Shown here: one piece after another, positions 18,276 through 27,826 of the stretch
How the letters are laid out: every line of letters begins with the position of its first letter
Position numbering within the stretch: the first letter of the stretch is position 1
Assembly: GCA_050950645.1 (NCBI GenBank)
Contig: JBMNHZ010000003.1
Coordinates: forward strand, 49,794 to 113,793
Direction of reading: 5' to 3'
Source: BRH-c25 sp012519325
GTDB taxonomy: Bacteria > Bacillota > Clostridia > Lutisporales > Lutisporaceae
Length of the DNA stretch: 64,000 nt
The notes under the pieces: model-generated
The model's input: only the letters and a program-made list of their open reading frames with translations
What the model was told of the DNA's origin: nothing
The model's database searches: none
Made by a program: the position numbers and the translations under genes

Positions 18276-20153
18276 TTACATGTCTCTTAGTTTTCTCCAT
18301 AGAAAAGTACGACTGACACCCAACATCTTAGCTGCCTCGGTTTGATTGCCCTTGGTGATCTCCATGGCTTTCTCTATGCTGTTCTTTATAATTTGATTCA
18401 GATTGCCTCCCAATTTCATAGAAGAACTGACTTCATTATTATTGTAAAAATCAAAGACCTCCGGCATAGCTTCAAGCAAGTTCTCCTTTGTTATTGTGTT
18501 TGTACCGTAGAGAACCATAAGCCGCCTTATCACATTGAGGAGCTCTCTTACATTTCCAGGCCAATCATAGCTCATCAACTTCTGCAATGATTCCCCATCC
18601 AAATGCAGTTTTTGATTGCTGCCCGCAGCTATGGTTTTTATCAACTCCGGAATATCGCTTTTCCTCTCTTTAAGCGAAGGGATTCGTATGGTAAGCACGT
18701 TCAGGCGGTAAAACAAGTCCTGCCTGAATTTTGCCTCATCAACCAACCTTTTAAGATTTTTATTTGATGCTGCAATAATTCTCACATCTACCGGGATAAT
18801 TTTGTCTGACCCTACCGGCCTGATTGTCTTCTCCTGAATCACTCTTAGAATGGCGGTCTGCAGCGGAAGCGGAAGCTCGCTAATCTCATCGAGAAAAATG
18901 GTTCCCTTGTGTGCCAACAAAAAAAGGCCTTCCTTACCGCCACGCCTCGCTCCTGTAAAGGCCCCTTCCTCGTACCCGAATAATTCACTTTCAAACAGAC
19001 TCTCAGAAAGTTCTGCACAATTGACCGCCACAAACGGACAGTTTATGCGCTGGCTCCCGTTATGAATGCTTTGGGCAAACATTTCCTTGCCGGTGCCCGA
19101 TTCGCCCAAAATAAGGATGGTCTCATCAGTCTGCGCAAATTTCTTCGCGATATTTTTAACGCTTATCAAAGCAGGAGAATTACCGACTATATCTTCGAAT
19201 TTGTAATGCGCCACATGACCTTTGCTGTAAAGATTTTGCCTTATCTTTTGCTCCAACTGCTGGATCCTGGTCACATCCTGAAAAGTAGCTACTACCCCCA
19301 CGGTTTCATCCTTTATTTTCATCTTGACCCTATTGGTTGATATGATTGCCGAGCCCACATCCTGGAGTTGATCTAACTGGTTTTCTCCTTTAAAAGTTTC
19401 ATAAAGCCTTGTATTGGGAATAACATCCTTTGCATATTTACCGACAACATCATCTGCTTTTAACTTCATTATGGCTTCTGCCATGGGATTAAAAGTCGTG
19501 ATAATTCCTTGCTGATCCACTGCGATAATACCGTCGTGGACATTTTGTATTATGGTTTCAATCCTCTTCCTTTTGATTTCTTCTTCCTTCTTTATGTTGA
19601 CAATGGATTGGGCCTGCCTTAAGGTCCAGAGGATGGATTCCTTGTCGCAGCCTACTATAACGCCTTTTTTGCCGAGTTTTTCAGCAAAGTGGACGGTATA
19701 TGCGCCGCCTATGATTACATCTGCTTTTTCCTTGATAGCCGTATTTACTAATTTTTTTATTTCATCCTTGGTTTCATATCTGTAAAAGCGCACATCGACC
19801 TGCAGTAATGTGTATAGGAAACCCTCATTATAAGGGATCTCATTATACCATATAAGAGCTAGATTCTTGCCGTAAGTCAATGCTTCCTGTATAGCGCGCA
19901 GTATTTCCAGGTTATTTTCATATATTTCTACTATAGGTAAACTGCATTCTTTTTTAATAGCAGCTAATGTGGCGCCTCTGCTTATGACTATTTCCGCGCC
20001 TTCGTTCTGGGCTTTTTTAGCGAGCTGCATCGCATCTTCCATTAAAGCAATTTCCACTCTGACTTCAATATCGTATTGTTTTGCCACCTCGACGACCATG
20101 TCTGCCATCTCTTTATATGGCGCTATGAACAAGATTTTATTTTTTTCACTCAA
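18276..20153 (-). CDS. Sigma-54-dependent transcriptional activator with PrpR-type sensor domain
   Basis: 625 residues in four parts. A PrpR_N-type ligand domain (about 5-190) is followed by a PAS domain (about 200-300, VHDGIIAVDQQGIITTFN), then an AAA+ domain with Walker A GESGTGKE (350-357), GAFTGA (397-402) and Walker B GTIFLDEI (417-424), and a Fis-type helix-turn-helix at the end (GNQTEAAKMLGVSRTFLWRK). It should activate the -24/-12 promoter just downstream. PrpR itself senses 2-methylcitrate, so a related branched acid is the likely signal. The start is a TTG behind AAGGGGGG. IS21-type remnants abut its upstream side, so its own promoter may have been altered. Confidence 0.92.
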   Translation of the reverse strand: MSEKNKILFIAPYKEMADMVVEVAKQYDIEVRVEIALMEDAMQLAKKAQNEGAEIVISRGATLAAIKKECSLPIVEIYENNLEILRAIQEALTYGKNLALIWYNEIPYNEGFLYTLLQVDVRFYRYETKDEIKKLVNTAIKEKADVIIGGAYTVHFAEKLGKKGVIVGCDKESILWTLRQAQSIVNIKKEEEIKRKRIETIIQNVHDGIIAVDQQGIITTFNPMAEAIMKLKADDVVGKYAKDVIPNTRLYETFKGENQLDQLQDVGSAIISTNRVKMKIKDETVGVVATFQDVTRIQQLEQKIRQNLYSKGHVAHYKFEDIVGNSPALISVKNIAKKFAQTDETILILGESGTGKEMFAQSIHNGSQRINCPFVAVNCAELSESLFESELFGYEEGAFTGARRGGKEGLFLLAHKGTIFLDEISELPLPLQTAILRVIQEKTIRPVGSDKIIPVDVRIIAASNKNLKRLVDEAKFRQDLFYRLNVLTIRIPSLKERKSDIPELIKTIAAGSNQKLHLDGESLQKLMSYDWPGNVRELLNVIRRLMVLYGTNTITKENLLEAMPEVFDFYNNNEVSSSMKLGGNLNQIIKNSIEKAMEITKGNQTEAAKMLGVSRTFLWRKLRDM

Positions 20154-20205
20154 TTATATTCCCCCCTTTTTCGTATCGTAATTATGTAGGCAAACTCCCT
20201 AATGT

Positions 20206-21444
20206 ATGAATTACTTTAATCCCGACGGCTTAATGTATACACAGTTTTGTGAGCGATACAGAAACTTCAAGAAAACCAACCAGATATCAATGCATATTGA
20301 GCATAAAGCAGGAGAAGAGATGCAGGTTGATTGGGCAGGCAGCACAATCCCTTACATTGAACTTCCCTCCGGTAAGGAAAAGGAAGCATATATTTTCGTA
20401 TCAGTCCTTCCTGCTTCTTCATATCCCTTTGCTTACGCCTATGAGGATATGAAGCTTCCAAACTGGATTGATGCTCATATTAGAGCTTTTGAATACTATG
20501 GCGGAGTACCAAGAATTACGATTCCTGACAATACCAAGACTGCTGTTAAAATGCCGGATCTGGTAGATCCACAGTTAAATAAAAGTTATACCGAGATGGC
20601 AGCGCATTACGGAACAACTCTGATTCCAGCCAGGCCTAAAAAACCTAAGGATAAAGCTGCTGATGAAAACATGGTTGGCAATATTTCAAGGCGGATCATT
20701 GCTGCATTAAGGAACCATCAGTTTTTCAGCCTCATTGAAATTAACAAGGCGGTAAGAACTGAACTTAATAAATTCATCAACAGACCCTTCCAGAAGATTG
20801 AAGGCAACCGTTTATCTGCCTTTGAAGCTATTGATAAACCGGCACTCAAGCCTTTACCGGCTGCTCGTTATGAGTATGCCGACTGGAAGGAGGTTAAGGT
20901 AGCTTTCAACTACCATGTTGAATATGAAGGCTTCTACTACAGCGTTCATTATACCAACATCGGCAAGATTGCTGCTATACGAGCTACTAACTCGACTATT
21001 GAGATATTTATAGACAATGTAAGGATAGCAGCTCATCAGAGAAACTTTAATACATACAAAAGGTATACAACCTTACCGGAGCACATGCCGGAATCACATA
21101 AGGCTGTTACAGGCTGGAACTCCGCAAGATATTTGGCTTGGGCTGAAAAAATCGGTCCACAGACTAAGCAGCTAATTGCAAGTATACTTGAAAGCCGGGA
21201 ATATCCTGTACAGACCTATCGAGCCTGTATGGGTATTATGAGACTTTCTTCACAATATCCCTCAGAAACTGTAGAAGCAGCAAGCAGGGAAGCACTTGAA
21301 AAGAGAACCTGTAGCTACAAGTACTTTAGTATCATACTCAGACAAATATCTTCAAAAGAAGCATCCTCTGAAGGTGAAAAAGTAGTTCCCAACAGTAATC
21401 TGCGTGGAGCTAAATCCTATGCAGGAGGTGGACTGAATGCTTAA
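20206..21444 (+). pseudogene. istA: IS21-type transposase IstA, N-terminally truncated
   Basis: 412 residues matching IstA from the middle of its DNA-binding region onward. The homology begins at NPDGLMYTQFCERYR, which in complete IstA proteins lies about 90-100 residues in. An in-frame stop lies just upstream of the first ATG. Catalytic residues are visible in MQVDWAGS, IPDNTKT and KDKAADENMVG. The missing helix-turn-helix and the absence of a left terminal repeat mean the element cannot move by itself. It overlaps istB by eight bases. Its remnant lies directly upstream of the sigma-54 activator gene, which is transcribed the other way. Confidence 0.82.
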
Positions 21445-22192
21445 CAACCAAACAATCGAGAAACTCAGGGATATGAAGCTTAAAACCATGGCTCAGATGC
21501 TAAGCCAACCAGACCCATCATATTTGGAACTGAGCTTTGAAGAACGACTTGGTCTTATGGTTGAGAAAGAATGGATGGCCAAGAAGAACTCCAAGATAAA
21601 ACGCTTGCTCAGGAATGCCAACCTTGGCATAAATGCCTGCATCGAAGACATAGATTATTCATCCGATAGAACTATTAATAAGCAGTCAATCCTTGAACTC
21701 GCAAGCTGTGATTTCATCGAAAAATCACTAAATATCATCACTACCGGAAAGACCGGCAGCGGAAAAACCTACTTGATTTGTGCCTTCGGCAATAGTGCCT
21801 GCAGAAAAGGTTATACTGTAAAGTACTTCAGAATTCCGGAGCTGCTTCTGGAAATTCAAGAAGCAAAGTCCAACAGCCAGTATTCAAAGTTTATGCGAGG
21901 GCTTCAAAACACCCGTCTCCTTATACTTGATGATATAGGTTTGAAGTCATACACCTTGGAAGAAAGCCGGGACATACTGGAGATTGCAGAATCACGTTAC
22001 AACAGGGGTTCAATGATCCTGTCCGGACAAATATCCCAAAGCCAGTGGTATGAGTTTTTCCCTGACCCGACAATAGCTGATGCAATAATGGATAGGATCA
22101 TCCATAACTCATATATTCTGGAGCTTGATTCAAAGCTCTCGATGAGAGAAGTTATAGCAACCAGGAAGATGCAGAATCTGGACAAGATCTAA
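21437..22192 (+). CDS. istB: IS21-type transposition helper ATPase IstB
   Basis: 251 residues, complete. It has an N-terminal helical domain, Walker A TGKTGSGKTYLICAFG near residue 98, Walker B LLILDDIG, and the sensor region NRGSMILSGQ. IstB assists IstA in target capture and strand transfer. It is intact, but its partner gene is truncated, so it is probably a relic. It is distinct in sequence from the second IstB at 29625-30356, so the two IS21-type elements are different lineages. Confidence 0.88.
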   Translation: MLNNQTIEKLRDMKLKTMAQMLSQPDPSYLELSFEERLGLMVEKEWMAKKNSKIKRLLRNANLGINACIEDIDYSSDRTINKQSILELASCDFIEKSLNIITTGKTGSGKTYLICAFGNSACRKGYTVKYFRIPELLLEIQEAKSNSQYSKFMRGLQNTRLLILDDIGLKSYTLEESRDILEIAESRYNRGSMILSGQISQSQWYEFFPDPTIADAIMDRIIHNSYILELDSKLSMREVIATRKMQNLDKI

Positions 22193-22292
22193 ATAATGCT
22201 AATTATTGTTGCTCAAATGGAGCATTTAATTCTAGTATCTAAATAGATTATAACATGTGAAATACTTGTTTTACAGTAATCTTAGCGTAAAG

Positions 22293-23835
22293 GATCGTGT
22301 CAATTTACTATAGGAAAATAAGAATTAGACTTCACCTTCATTAATATATCAACAACATATCTCAGCAGAGCTCTTTCAATGCCTTATAAAGTCCCGTTAT
22401 CCTTCCTATTTTGAAGACTTCAATGTTTCCAATTATCTCGGCTGTCTTTTTCTGTTTGAGCTTCTTTTTTGTCTCTTTTAAGAGCTTTGTAGTAATATCA
22501 TAGAGTTTCTTTTCTTTCTTCTGTTCCTTCATAAAATCATATACATTGCCGCCGTTTGCTTTAAATGCCCTTAACCTTGCCATTTTCTCTGCACCTTCCA
22601 TACTCCAGCCCTTTGGCCTGCTGCTCATGCGATCAGCAAGTATATGGCTGTTATGTCCTTCCGCACTGCATCCTACTATACTTTCCCTTTCTTTTTCATA
22701 GATTTCTATTCCATCCCAATTGTTCTTAAAGTAAAGAAAACTCTCCCGGATCTCTTTACGTTTTCTTTCGCTCTCTGTTTCATCATAAAGCTCTTTCATT
22801 ACTTTCTTTAATGCTTTAAGGTCACTTAAGTTCAATGCTTCCCATATCCTGCTCCTATATTCCCTATTATTAGCCGTTGCCTTAATTACATATTTGTTCA
22901 TATGATATCGATCCAATACAAATTTGGCTTTCGGAAAATATTCCAGCCCCTTCTTAATCCAAGCTGCTCCGTCTCCTGATATGTAAACGGTCTTTATTAT
23001 GTCAGTATTGTATGTATCCTCTACATGCTCATATACTTCTTGCCATAATGCGTCAGGGTTCTTTCTTAGGCTTGCAAAGTAGAAGGGATTTATTAGTTCA
23101 TTTCTGCCTCCGGATTTTTTAATGCCTTCGTGTATATATATTAGCCTGGGCATGGCTTTTTTTCCACTTTGCAATGATATATGGTCCTCATCTGCATCTA
23201 TATATAGAGTTTCTATTCCCTTATGCTCAGCCCCTAATGATTCAACCTTTAATTCCTTAAGCTTATGTACACCATTCATAACTGTTTGCCTGCTGATTTT
23301 TACATCACATGCTAACTCTCCTGCCTTCTGGTACGAGACATTTGCTGCATGCTCTGTCATGTCTGCTCTCACTCCTTGATCTATTCTTTCATGCACATCT
23401 ATACCTAAAAGTTCATCAAGTAAGTGCCTATATCCTTTGCCCTTGCGCGAACGATAGTAGCTCCGTTTATACTCTATTTCTCCTAAATGAGTAATAATTT
23501 TCTTAGATTCAGCTTTTCTCTCGACATACCAATCTTTTTTCCTTTTGGGATCCTGGTAGATAGACTCATCTAAAGACTCAAATATTTGTTTGCATATTTC
23601 ACGTCCTAAAGCATCTGTCTGTTCCTTTACTTTTGCTACTACATCTGTAAAACCATCGCCCTTTATCACCAATGCTAATATGGATTCTTGTAAATTTCTA
23701 ATGCCTTCTTCCGTTAAAAGTTGTATAATCATATCCAAAGAGACCTCCTTCTTTTAGGTGTTTGACTTTGCATCTTCATTCTATCAGAAGGTTGGTCTCT
23801 TTTCATTTTTTTCCCTACAGTAATTTTACACTATG
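22293..23835 (-). mobile_element. ISLre2-type insertion sequence A, nested in the left end of element B
   Basis: A 1543-base element encoding the transposase at 22362-23738. Its ends agree at 17 of 22 positions (left GATCGTGTCAATTTACTATA at 22293; right, read inward, CATAGTGTAAAATTACTGTA). It is flanked by a perfect nine-base duplication, AGCGTAAAG, at 22284-22292 and 23836-23844. That sequence is itself part of the terminal repeat of element B, so A inserted into the end of B and is the younger insertion. Confidence 0.87.
22362..23738 (-). CDS. ISLre2 family transposase (UPF0236)
   Basis: 458 residues of the UPF0236/ISLre2 family: DWYVERKAESKKIITHLGEIEYKRSYY near the start, the acidic motifs YIDADEDHISLQ and VYISGDGAAWIKKG, and GCSAEGHNSHILADRMSSRPKGWS toward the C-terminus. 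These carry the DDE-type residues. Intact and full length. It is clearly a different family member from the transposase at 23954, to which it is related throughout. The start ATG at 23738 follows an AAAGAGACC-type purine stretch within the element. Confidence 0.9.
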   Translation of the reverse strand: MDMIIQLLTEEGIRNLQESILALVIKGDGFTDVVAKVKEQTDALGREICKQIFESLDESIYQDPKRKKDWYVERKAESKKIITHLGEIEYKRSYYRSRKGKGYRHLLDELLGIDVHERIDQGVRADMTEHAANVSYQKAGELACDVKISRQTVMNGVHKLKELKVESLGAEHKGIETLYIDADEDHISLQSGKKAMPRLIYIHEGIKKSGGRNELINPFYFASLRKNPDALWQEVYEHVEDTYNTDIIKTVYISGDGAAWIKKGLEYFPKAKFVLDRYHMNKYVIKATANNREYRSRIWEALNLSDLKALKKVMKELYDETESERKRKEIRESFLYFKNNWDGIEIYEKERESIVGCSAEGHNSHILADRMSSRPKGWSMEGAEKMARLRAFKANGGNVYDFMKEQKKEKKLYDITTKLLKETKKKLKQKKTAEIIGNIEVFKIGRITGLYKALKELC

Positions 23836-23953
23836 AGCGTAAAGTTACCGTAGGATTTGTATGGAAATAAAAGTAAAACAATAGAAAAGAAGACTTCATC
23901 CTGTTATGATATAAGTTGACAAACAAATAAACAAAAAAGGATGGGAGTCTTCT

Positions 23954-25390
23954 ATGTATAATAGTTTACAACATTTTAATGAATTTGGCACAAGGAAAAT
24001 TGAAGAAACAATAAAAAATTTCATAAATGAGAAAAAGGATTTGGCTGATTTGGTTCTAAGCCTTCAAGAAAGCCTATTCGAATTAGGGAGAAATATACTC
24101 ACTGAAGTATTAGAAGATATGGATGAATATTTGCGTAACTGTGGAGTTAGAAAGAAGGACTGGGAGATTGTAAGAAAAGACCAAACAGGCCTTCTAACCA
24201 GCTTTGGAACTATTAGATATAACAGAACATATTTTAAGCCTAAGAAGGAAGGAAGTCGTAAATATCTAGTAGATGAGATTGTAGGTATAAATCCTCATGA
24301 CAGAGTAAGTGCAGATGTGGTCATCAATGCTGTGGATGAAGCTATAGACAGCAGCTATAGCAAAGCAGGAGAAAAAGTAGCATATATGGATGAAATCAGT
24401 AAGCAATCTGTTATGAATAAGATACATCAAATTGAAGTGACAGATGCACCAATACATGCCCAAGAGAAAAAGGATATACGAATAATTTACATTGAAGCAG
24501 ATGAAGATCATGTAGCTTTGCAGAAAAAAGGCGAAGTAGATAAGGCTGTGAAAAAGTATAAAATTTCTATGCCTAAGCTTGTTTATGTACATGAAGGTAT
24601 AGATGGAGAAAAAAGCACAAAAGACAGAAAAGTTTTAAAGAATGTAAGATATTTTGGTGGAGAGATAAACACAGAAGAATTGTGGCTTAAGGTAGCTGAG
24701 TATATAGATACAATATACAATGAAGAGAGTATAGAAACAATATATATATCAGGGGATGGAGCACCCTGGATACGCCAAGGAACTCAATGGATACCAAAGA
24801 GCAAATTTGTTTTAGATAAATACCATATGAATAAATATATAAAGGCTGCAACAGCCCATTTCAATGATGAAGGAACCATGTACTATGCCTTAAAAGATGC
24901 TATTGAATGGCCGGATAAGAACATGGTAAAAGGTGTCTTTAAACAGATAATAGAAAAAACAGATTCTGATACAAAGAAAGAAGCTGTAAAGAATGCACAA
25001 AAATATATTCTAAACAACTGGGATGGTATAGAGATTCAATCACAAAGAGGTGAAGAGATTATTGGATGTAGTGCAGAGGGTCATGTGAGCCATGTGCTTT
25101 CAGATAGATTAAGCAGTAGGCCTAAAGGCTGGTCAAAGATTGGTATAGCACAAATGTCACAGCTTAGAATATACAAGAAAAACGGCGGTAAAATATATGA
25201 CTTAGTTATGGCACAAAAGGTAAAGGAACAAAAAGAAAAGAAGATACAAATACAAGAAACACTGATAAAAAGCTTAAGGAATGCAACAACGAAATATCAA
25301 AATGCAGTAAACACAAATATTACAGCTATAGATATAGGACATAAGACAGGGCTTTATAAAGGCCTTAAAACTATAATGGGTATACGTTAA
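23954..25390 (+). CDS. ISLre2 family transposase (UPF0236)
   Basis: 478 residues with the same layout as its neighbour: KKDWEIVRKDQTGLLTSFG, YIEADEDHVALQKKG, YISGDGAPWIRQG and GCSAEGHVSHVLSDRLSSRPKGW. Full length with no frameshift. It starts at an ATG behind AAAAAAGGATGGGAG. The coding region is intact, but the left end of its element has been separated from the gene by element A, so it is probably no longer mobile as a unit unless the end is used across the nested copy. Confidence 0.9.
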   Translation: MYNSLQHFNEFGTRKIEETIKNFINEKKDLADLVLSLQESLFELGRNILTEVLEDMDEYLRNCGVRKKDWEIVRKDQTGLLTSFGTIRYNRTYFKPKKEGSRKYLVDEIVGINPHDRVSADVVINAVDEAIDSSYSKAGEKVAYMDEISKQSVMNKIHQIEVTDAPIHAQEKKDIRIIYIEADEDHVALQKKGEVDKAVKKYKISMPKLVYVHEGIDGEKSTKDRKVLKNVRYFGGEINTEELWLKVAEYIDTIYNEESIETIYISGDGAPWIRQGTQWIPKSKFVLDKYHMNKYIKAATAHFNDEGTMYYALKDAIEWPDKNMVKGVFKQIIEKTDSDTKKEAVKNAQKYILNNWDGIEIQSQRGEEIIGCSAEGHVSHVLSDRLSSRPKGWSKIGIAQMSQLRIYKKNGGKIYDLVMAQKVKEQKEKKIQIQETLIKSLRNATTKYQNAVNTNITAIDIGHKTGLYKGLKTIMGIR

Positions 25391-25624
25391 GACATGAAGG
25401 GAATGGTGAAGCGAACTCTTTACAATAAGAGGGACCCATATGATATAATTGACTAAGTGGCAGCCGAAACTTCGAAGTAATACTAAAATATTAGTGTGCC
25501 ACCATGGCTGACAAATCATATGGGAGATGCTTGTTGTCAAGAGCATTCCATCAATCTAAATATCAGGATGATTCTATTCTTCTTTTCCCTACAGTAAATT
25601 GACGCTATCTACAGTAATTTAATA

Positions 25625-27141
25625 GGTAATGTAAATAATTCTGTGGGTGAGTGAAAAAATTAACTCCTTTCTGGCAAGAATCAAATATAAGCCAGAAAGG
25701 AGTATTTTATATGGGAACAGCAGTAGAAAAAAAATTTATCAAGGAAATGATTAAGGAAAACCAATTTCAGAACGTAGGTGACATTTACAGCTACTTTAAA
25801 GATTTGTTTAAAGACACTATCCAGGAGATGCTTGAAGCAGAACTTGATGTCTCGATTGGGTATCCTAAAAATGAGAAGTTAATTGAGACAGACAATGAAC
25901 GTAATGGGTACTCACAAAAGACTGTTAAAAGCCAGTTTGGAGAGTTTGAACTGGACATTCCCAGAGACCGTAAGGGTGACTTTGAACCCAAAATAGTTCC
26001 TAAGTACAAAAGGGATATATCCGGCTTGGAGGAAAAGATAATATCTCTATATTCCCGTGGTATGTCCACTAGAGATATTCATGACCAGATTAAAGATTTG
26101 TATGGTATAGAGGTTTCTGCTGAAATGGTTAGCAAAATCACTGAAAGGCTTGTGCCTGAAATCAAAGAATGGCAGAGCAGAGCATTAGACCCCATATATC
26201 CATTCATATTTATGGATGCGATACATTACAAGGTCAGAGAAGATGGACATATTCTAAACAAAGCTGCTTATGTAGTTTTGGGCATAGATCTGGATGGCAA
26301 CAAAGATATCCTTGGTGTATGGATAGGAGGAAATGAATCCTCTAAGTTCTGGCTTGGAGTTCTAACAGAGCTTAAGAACAGAGGAGTGCAAGAGGTACTA
26401 ATATTCAGTGTTGATGGCCTATCCGGCCTTAAGGAAGCCATACAAACAGCATACCCAAAAGCCGAGATACAAAGGTGTATTATCCACCAGCTGAGAAACT
26501 CGTTTAAGTATGTATCTTACAAACATCTTAAAGAATTTGCTAGAGATTTCAAAGCAGTCTATACCTCATCAAATGAGGAAGTTGGTTTAACTAAACTTTA
26601 TGAAATAAACAGCAAATGGGGCAAGCAGTATCCTTATGCTACAAGGAATTGGGAAACTAACTGGGATGTTTTAAGCCCATTCTTCAAATATCCTGCGGAA
26701 ATCAGGAGGATAATATATACGACCAACATAATTGAAAGTTTACATAGACAATTTAGAAAGGTAACAAAATCAAAGACCGTCTTTCCGTCAGATTCAGCTT
26801 TAGAAAAAATGTTGTACCTTTCAAGTCGTAATGTGATGAAGAAATGGACTCAAAGATATAAGGATTGGGATCAGGTATTGAATCATCTACTGATTATGTT
26901 TGAGGAACAAGTAACTCCATATATCTAAACAGCTATAAATGATAAAAGGCCGAGCAGCCAGACGCTCATGCCTTCTATCGGAATATTTCTTATGGACCTT
27001 GTCGATAAAATTATTGCCAGAACAGTCCAATTTCATACATAAAACTGAACGATTCTGGCAAAATAATACCAACTCAATGTGGGCGAATCTTGTCCGGAAA
27101 GGAAGTTATCCTTCCCTACCCACAAAATTATTTACAGTCTC
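25625..27141 (+). mobile_element. IS256-type insertion sequence with 8-bp target duplication
   Basis: The left end contains TGTAAATAATTCTGTGGGT (25630-25648). The right end carries its imperfect inverted copy (27118-27136). An exact eight-base repeat, ATTTAATA, flanks the 1517-base element (25617-25624 and 27142-27149), and eight bases is the normal duplication for IS256. The left repeat overlaps the right duplication of ISLre2 element B by two bases, so the two insertions sit at one point of the ancestral sequence. The insertion looks recent, because both ends and the transposase are intact. Confidence 0.9.
25711..26928 (+). CDS. IS256 family transposase (mutator type)
   Basis: About 405 residues. 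The open frame begins at 25651, but AGAAAGGAG before the ATG at 25711 and the homologous start MGTAVEKKFIKEMI set the start. It has the IS256 pattern: MLEAELDVSIGYPKNE, the first catalytic region FIFMDAIHYKVRED, FSVDGLSGLKEAIQTAYP, and the C-terminal TTNIIESLHRQFRKVTKSK with the catalytic glutamate. Intact and probably active. Confidence 0.93.
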   Translation: MGTAVEKKFIKEMIKENQFQNVGDIYSYFKDLFKDTIQEMLEAELDVSIGYPKNEKLIETDNERNGYSQKTVKSQFGEFELDIPRDRKGDFEPKIVPKYKRDISGLEEKIISLYSRGMSTRDIHDQIKDLYGIEVSAEMVSKITERLVPEIKEWQSRALDPIYPFIFMDAIHYKVREDGHILNKAAYVVLGIDLDGNKDILGVWIGGNESSKFWLGVLTELKNRGVQEVLIFSVDGLSGLKEAIQTAYPKAEIQRCIIHQLRNSFKYVSYKHLKEFARDFKAVYTSSNEEVGLTKLYEINSKWGKQYPYATRNWETNWDVLSPFFKYPAEIRRIIYTTNIIESLHRQFRKVTKSKTVFPSDSALEKMLYLSSRNVMKKWTQRYKDWDQVLNHLLIMFEEQVTPYI

Positions 27142-27484
27142 ATTTAATAACAAATTACCAGGGGTTAGCTTAGTTTATTCGATACCTAAAATTTGCTGTT
27201 TACCGGTGCATTCCATTAAATGGGGGATATCTTTTTGTCACGTTATATTCTTCTTGAATACAACATGTCAGATTGCACAACGCATTTTTTTCGTTTAATC
27301 CACACAAATTTACTATTTTTTGGCTTAGCTGTAACATTATCATTGCAGTTTAATATTATGATATCAGAGGTATATGCAGGAGACATGATAGATTCCTGTT
27401 CATTTCCTGCAGATAGATTAATTTACCCTATTGGAATACAAAATGGTAAATCTATTATCCTCAAAAAATTAGGAGGTGAATTAA
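26929..27484. other. Non-coding stretch: IS256 right end, then AT-rich flank
   Basis: From 26929 to 27141 this is the 3' non-coding part and right terminal repeat of the IS256 element. From 27150 onward it is AT-rich flanking DNA that was joined to the sequence before 22272 before the ISLre2 and IS256 insertions. A plus-strand frame at 27220-27519 shows no family features and overlaps the better-supported gene at 27485. I see no other gene here. Confidence 0.5.
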
Positions 27485-27784
27485 ATGGGCAAAGAAAGCA
27501 GAAGAGAGAAAACCATTAGAATAAGGCACTTTCCGGATAATATCAAGGACTTGCTGTGCTTGCTGGCAGATAATGAAGACAACAGAGCTACTATAATACT
27601 CAGCACTTGCGACGATTGTGTCCAGGAAAACATAGAAGTAGTTGCGGTAATAGGAAACCTTGCGGTCTTCCGCTGCCATGACAAATTTAAATTCGTAGAT
27701 ATCCACTGCATTTGCGAAGTAATAATTGACTGTGAAACAATTTTAAGCGAACTCCTTGAATCAAAGAGTGAGTGCAAATGTTAA
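27485..27784 (+). CDS. Hypothetical cysteine-rich protein of 99 residues
   Basis: A strong ribosome site, TTAGGAGGTGAA, stands seven bases before the ATG. The protein is short, soluble and acidic, with six cysteines in its second half (CDDC, RCHD, HCIC, CKC at the end) and a predicted strand-rich middle (ENIEVVAVIGNLAVFRC). The clustered cysteines could bind metal or form cross-links as in small spore proteins, but I do not recognise the family. It ends 48 bases before the converging M15 peptidase stop and shares a two-way terminator with it. Confidence 0.6.
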   Translation: MGKESRREKTIRIRHFPDNIKDLLCLLADNEDNRATIILSTCDDCVQENIEVVAVIGNLAVFRCHDKFKFVDIHCICEVIIDCETILSELLESKSECKC

Positions 27785-27788
27785 AAAG

Positions 27789-27826
27789 CAGGGGGGACTC
27801 CCGCAATGAGGGAGGCCCTCTTATTC
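27789..27826. terminator. Bidirectional terminator between the 99-aa gene and the M15 peptidase
   Basis: GGGGGACTCCC and GGGAGGCCCTC (about 27792-27820) form a stem with a short loop. On the minus strand it is followed by TGCTTTTTAA; on the plus strand by TTATTCTTTT. It lies between two converging genes. Confidence 0.7.

Larger units (their letters stand above)
22281..25609 (+). mobile_element. ISLre2-type insertion sequence B, interrupted near its left end
   Basis: The outer element encodes the transposase at 23954-25390. Its left tip (22281-22292) was split off by insertion of element A and resumes at 23845. The right tip ends at 25609. The rejoined left end and the reverse complement of the right end agree at 17 of 22 positions, including TAGCGT and GTAGG. 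A perfect nine-base direct repeat, TACAGTAAT, flanks it (22272-22280 and 25610-25618). Without the nested insertion its length is about 1.78 kb. Confidence 0.85.

Noticed and set aside
23122..23494. Plus-strand frames inside the ISLre2 transposase
   Set aside because: They are shadows of the minus-strand transposase gene.
27220..27519. 99-codon frame ahead of the cysteine-rich gene
   Set aside because: No family motif, no ribosome site, low complexity, and it overlaps the better-supported gene starting at 27485.
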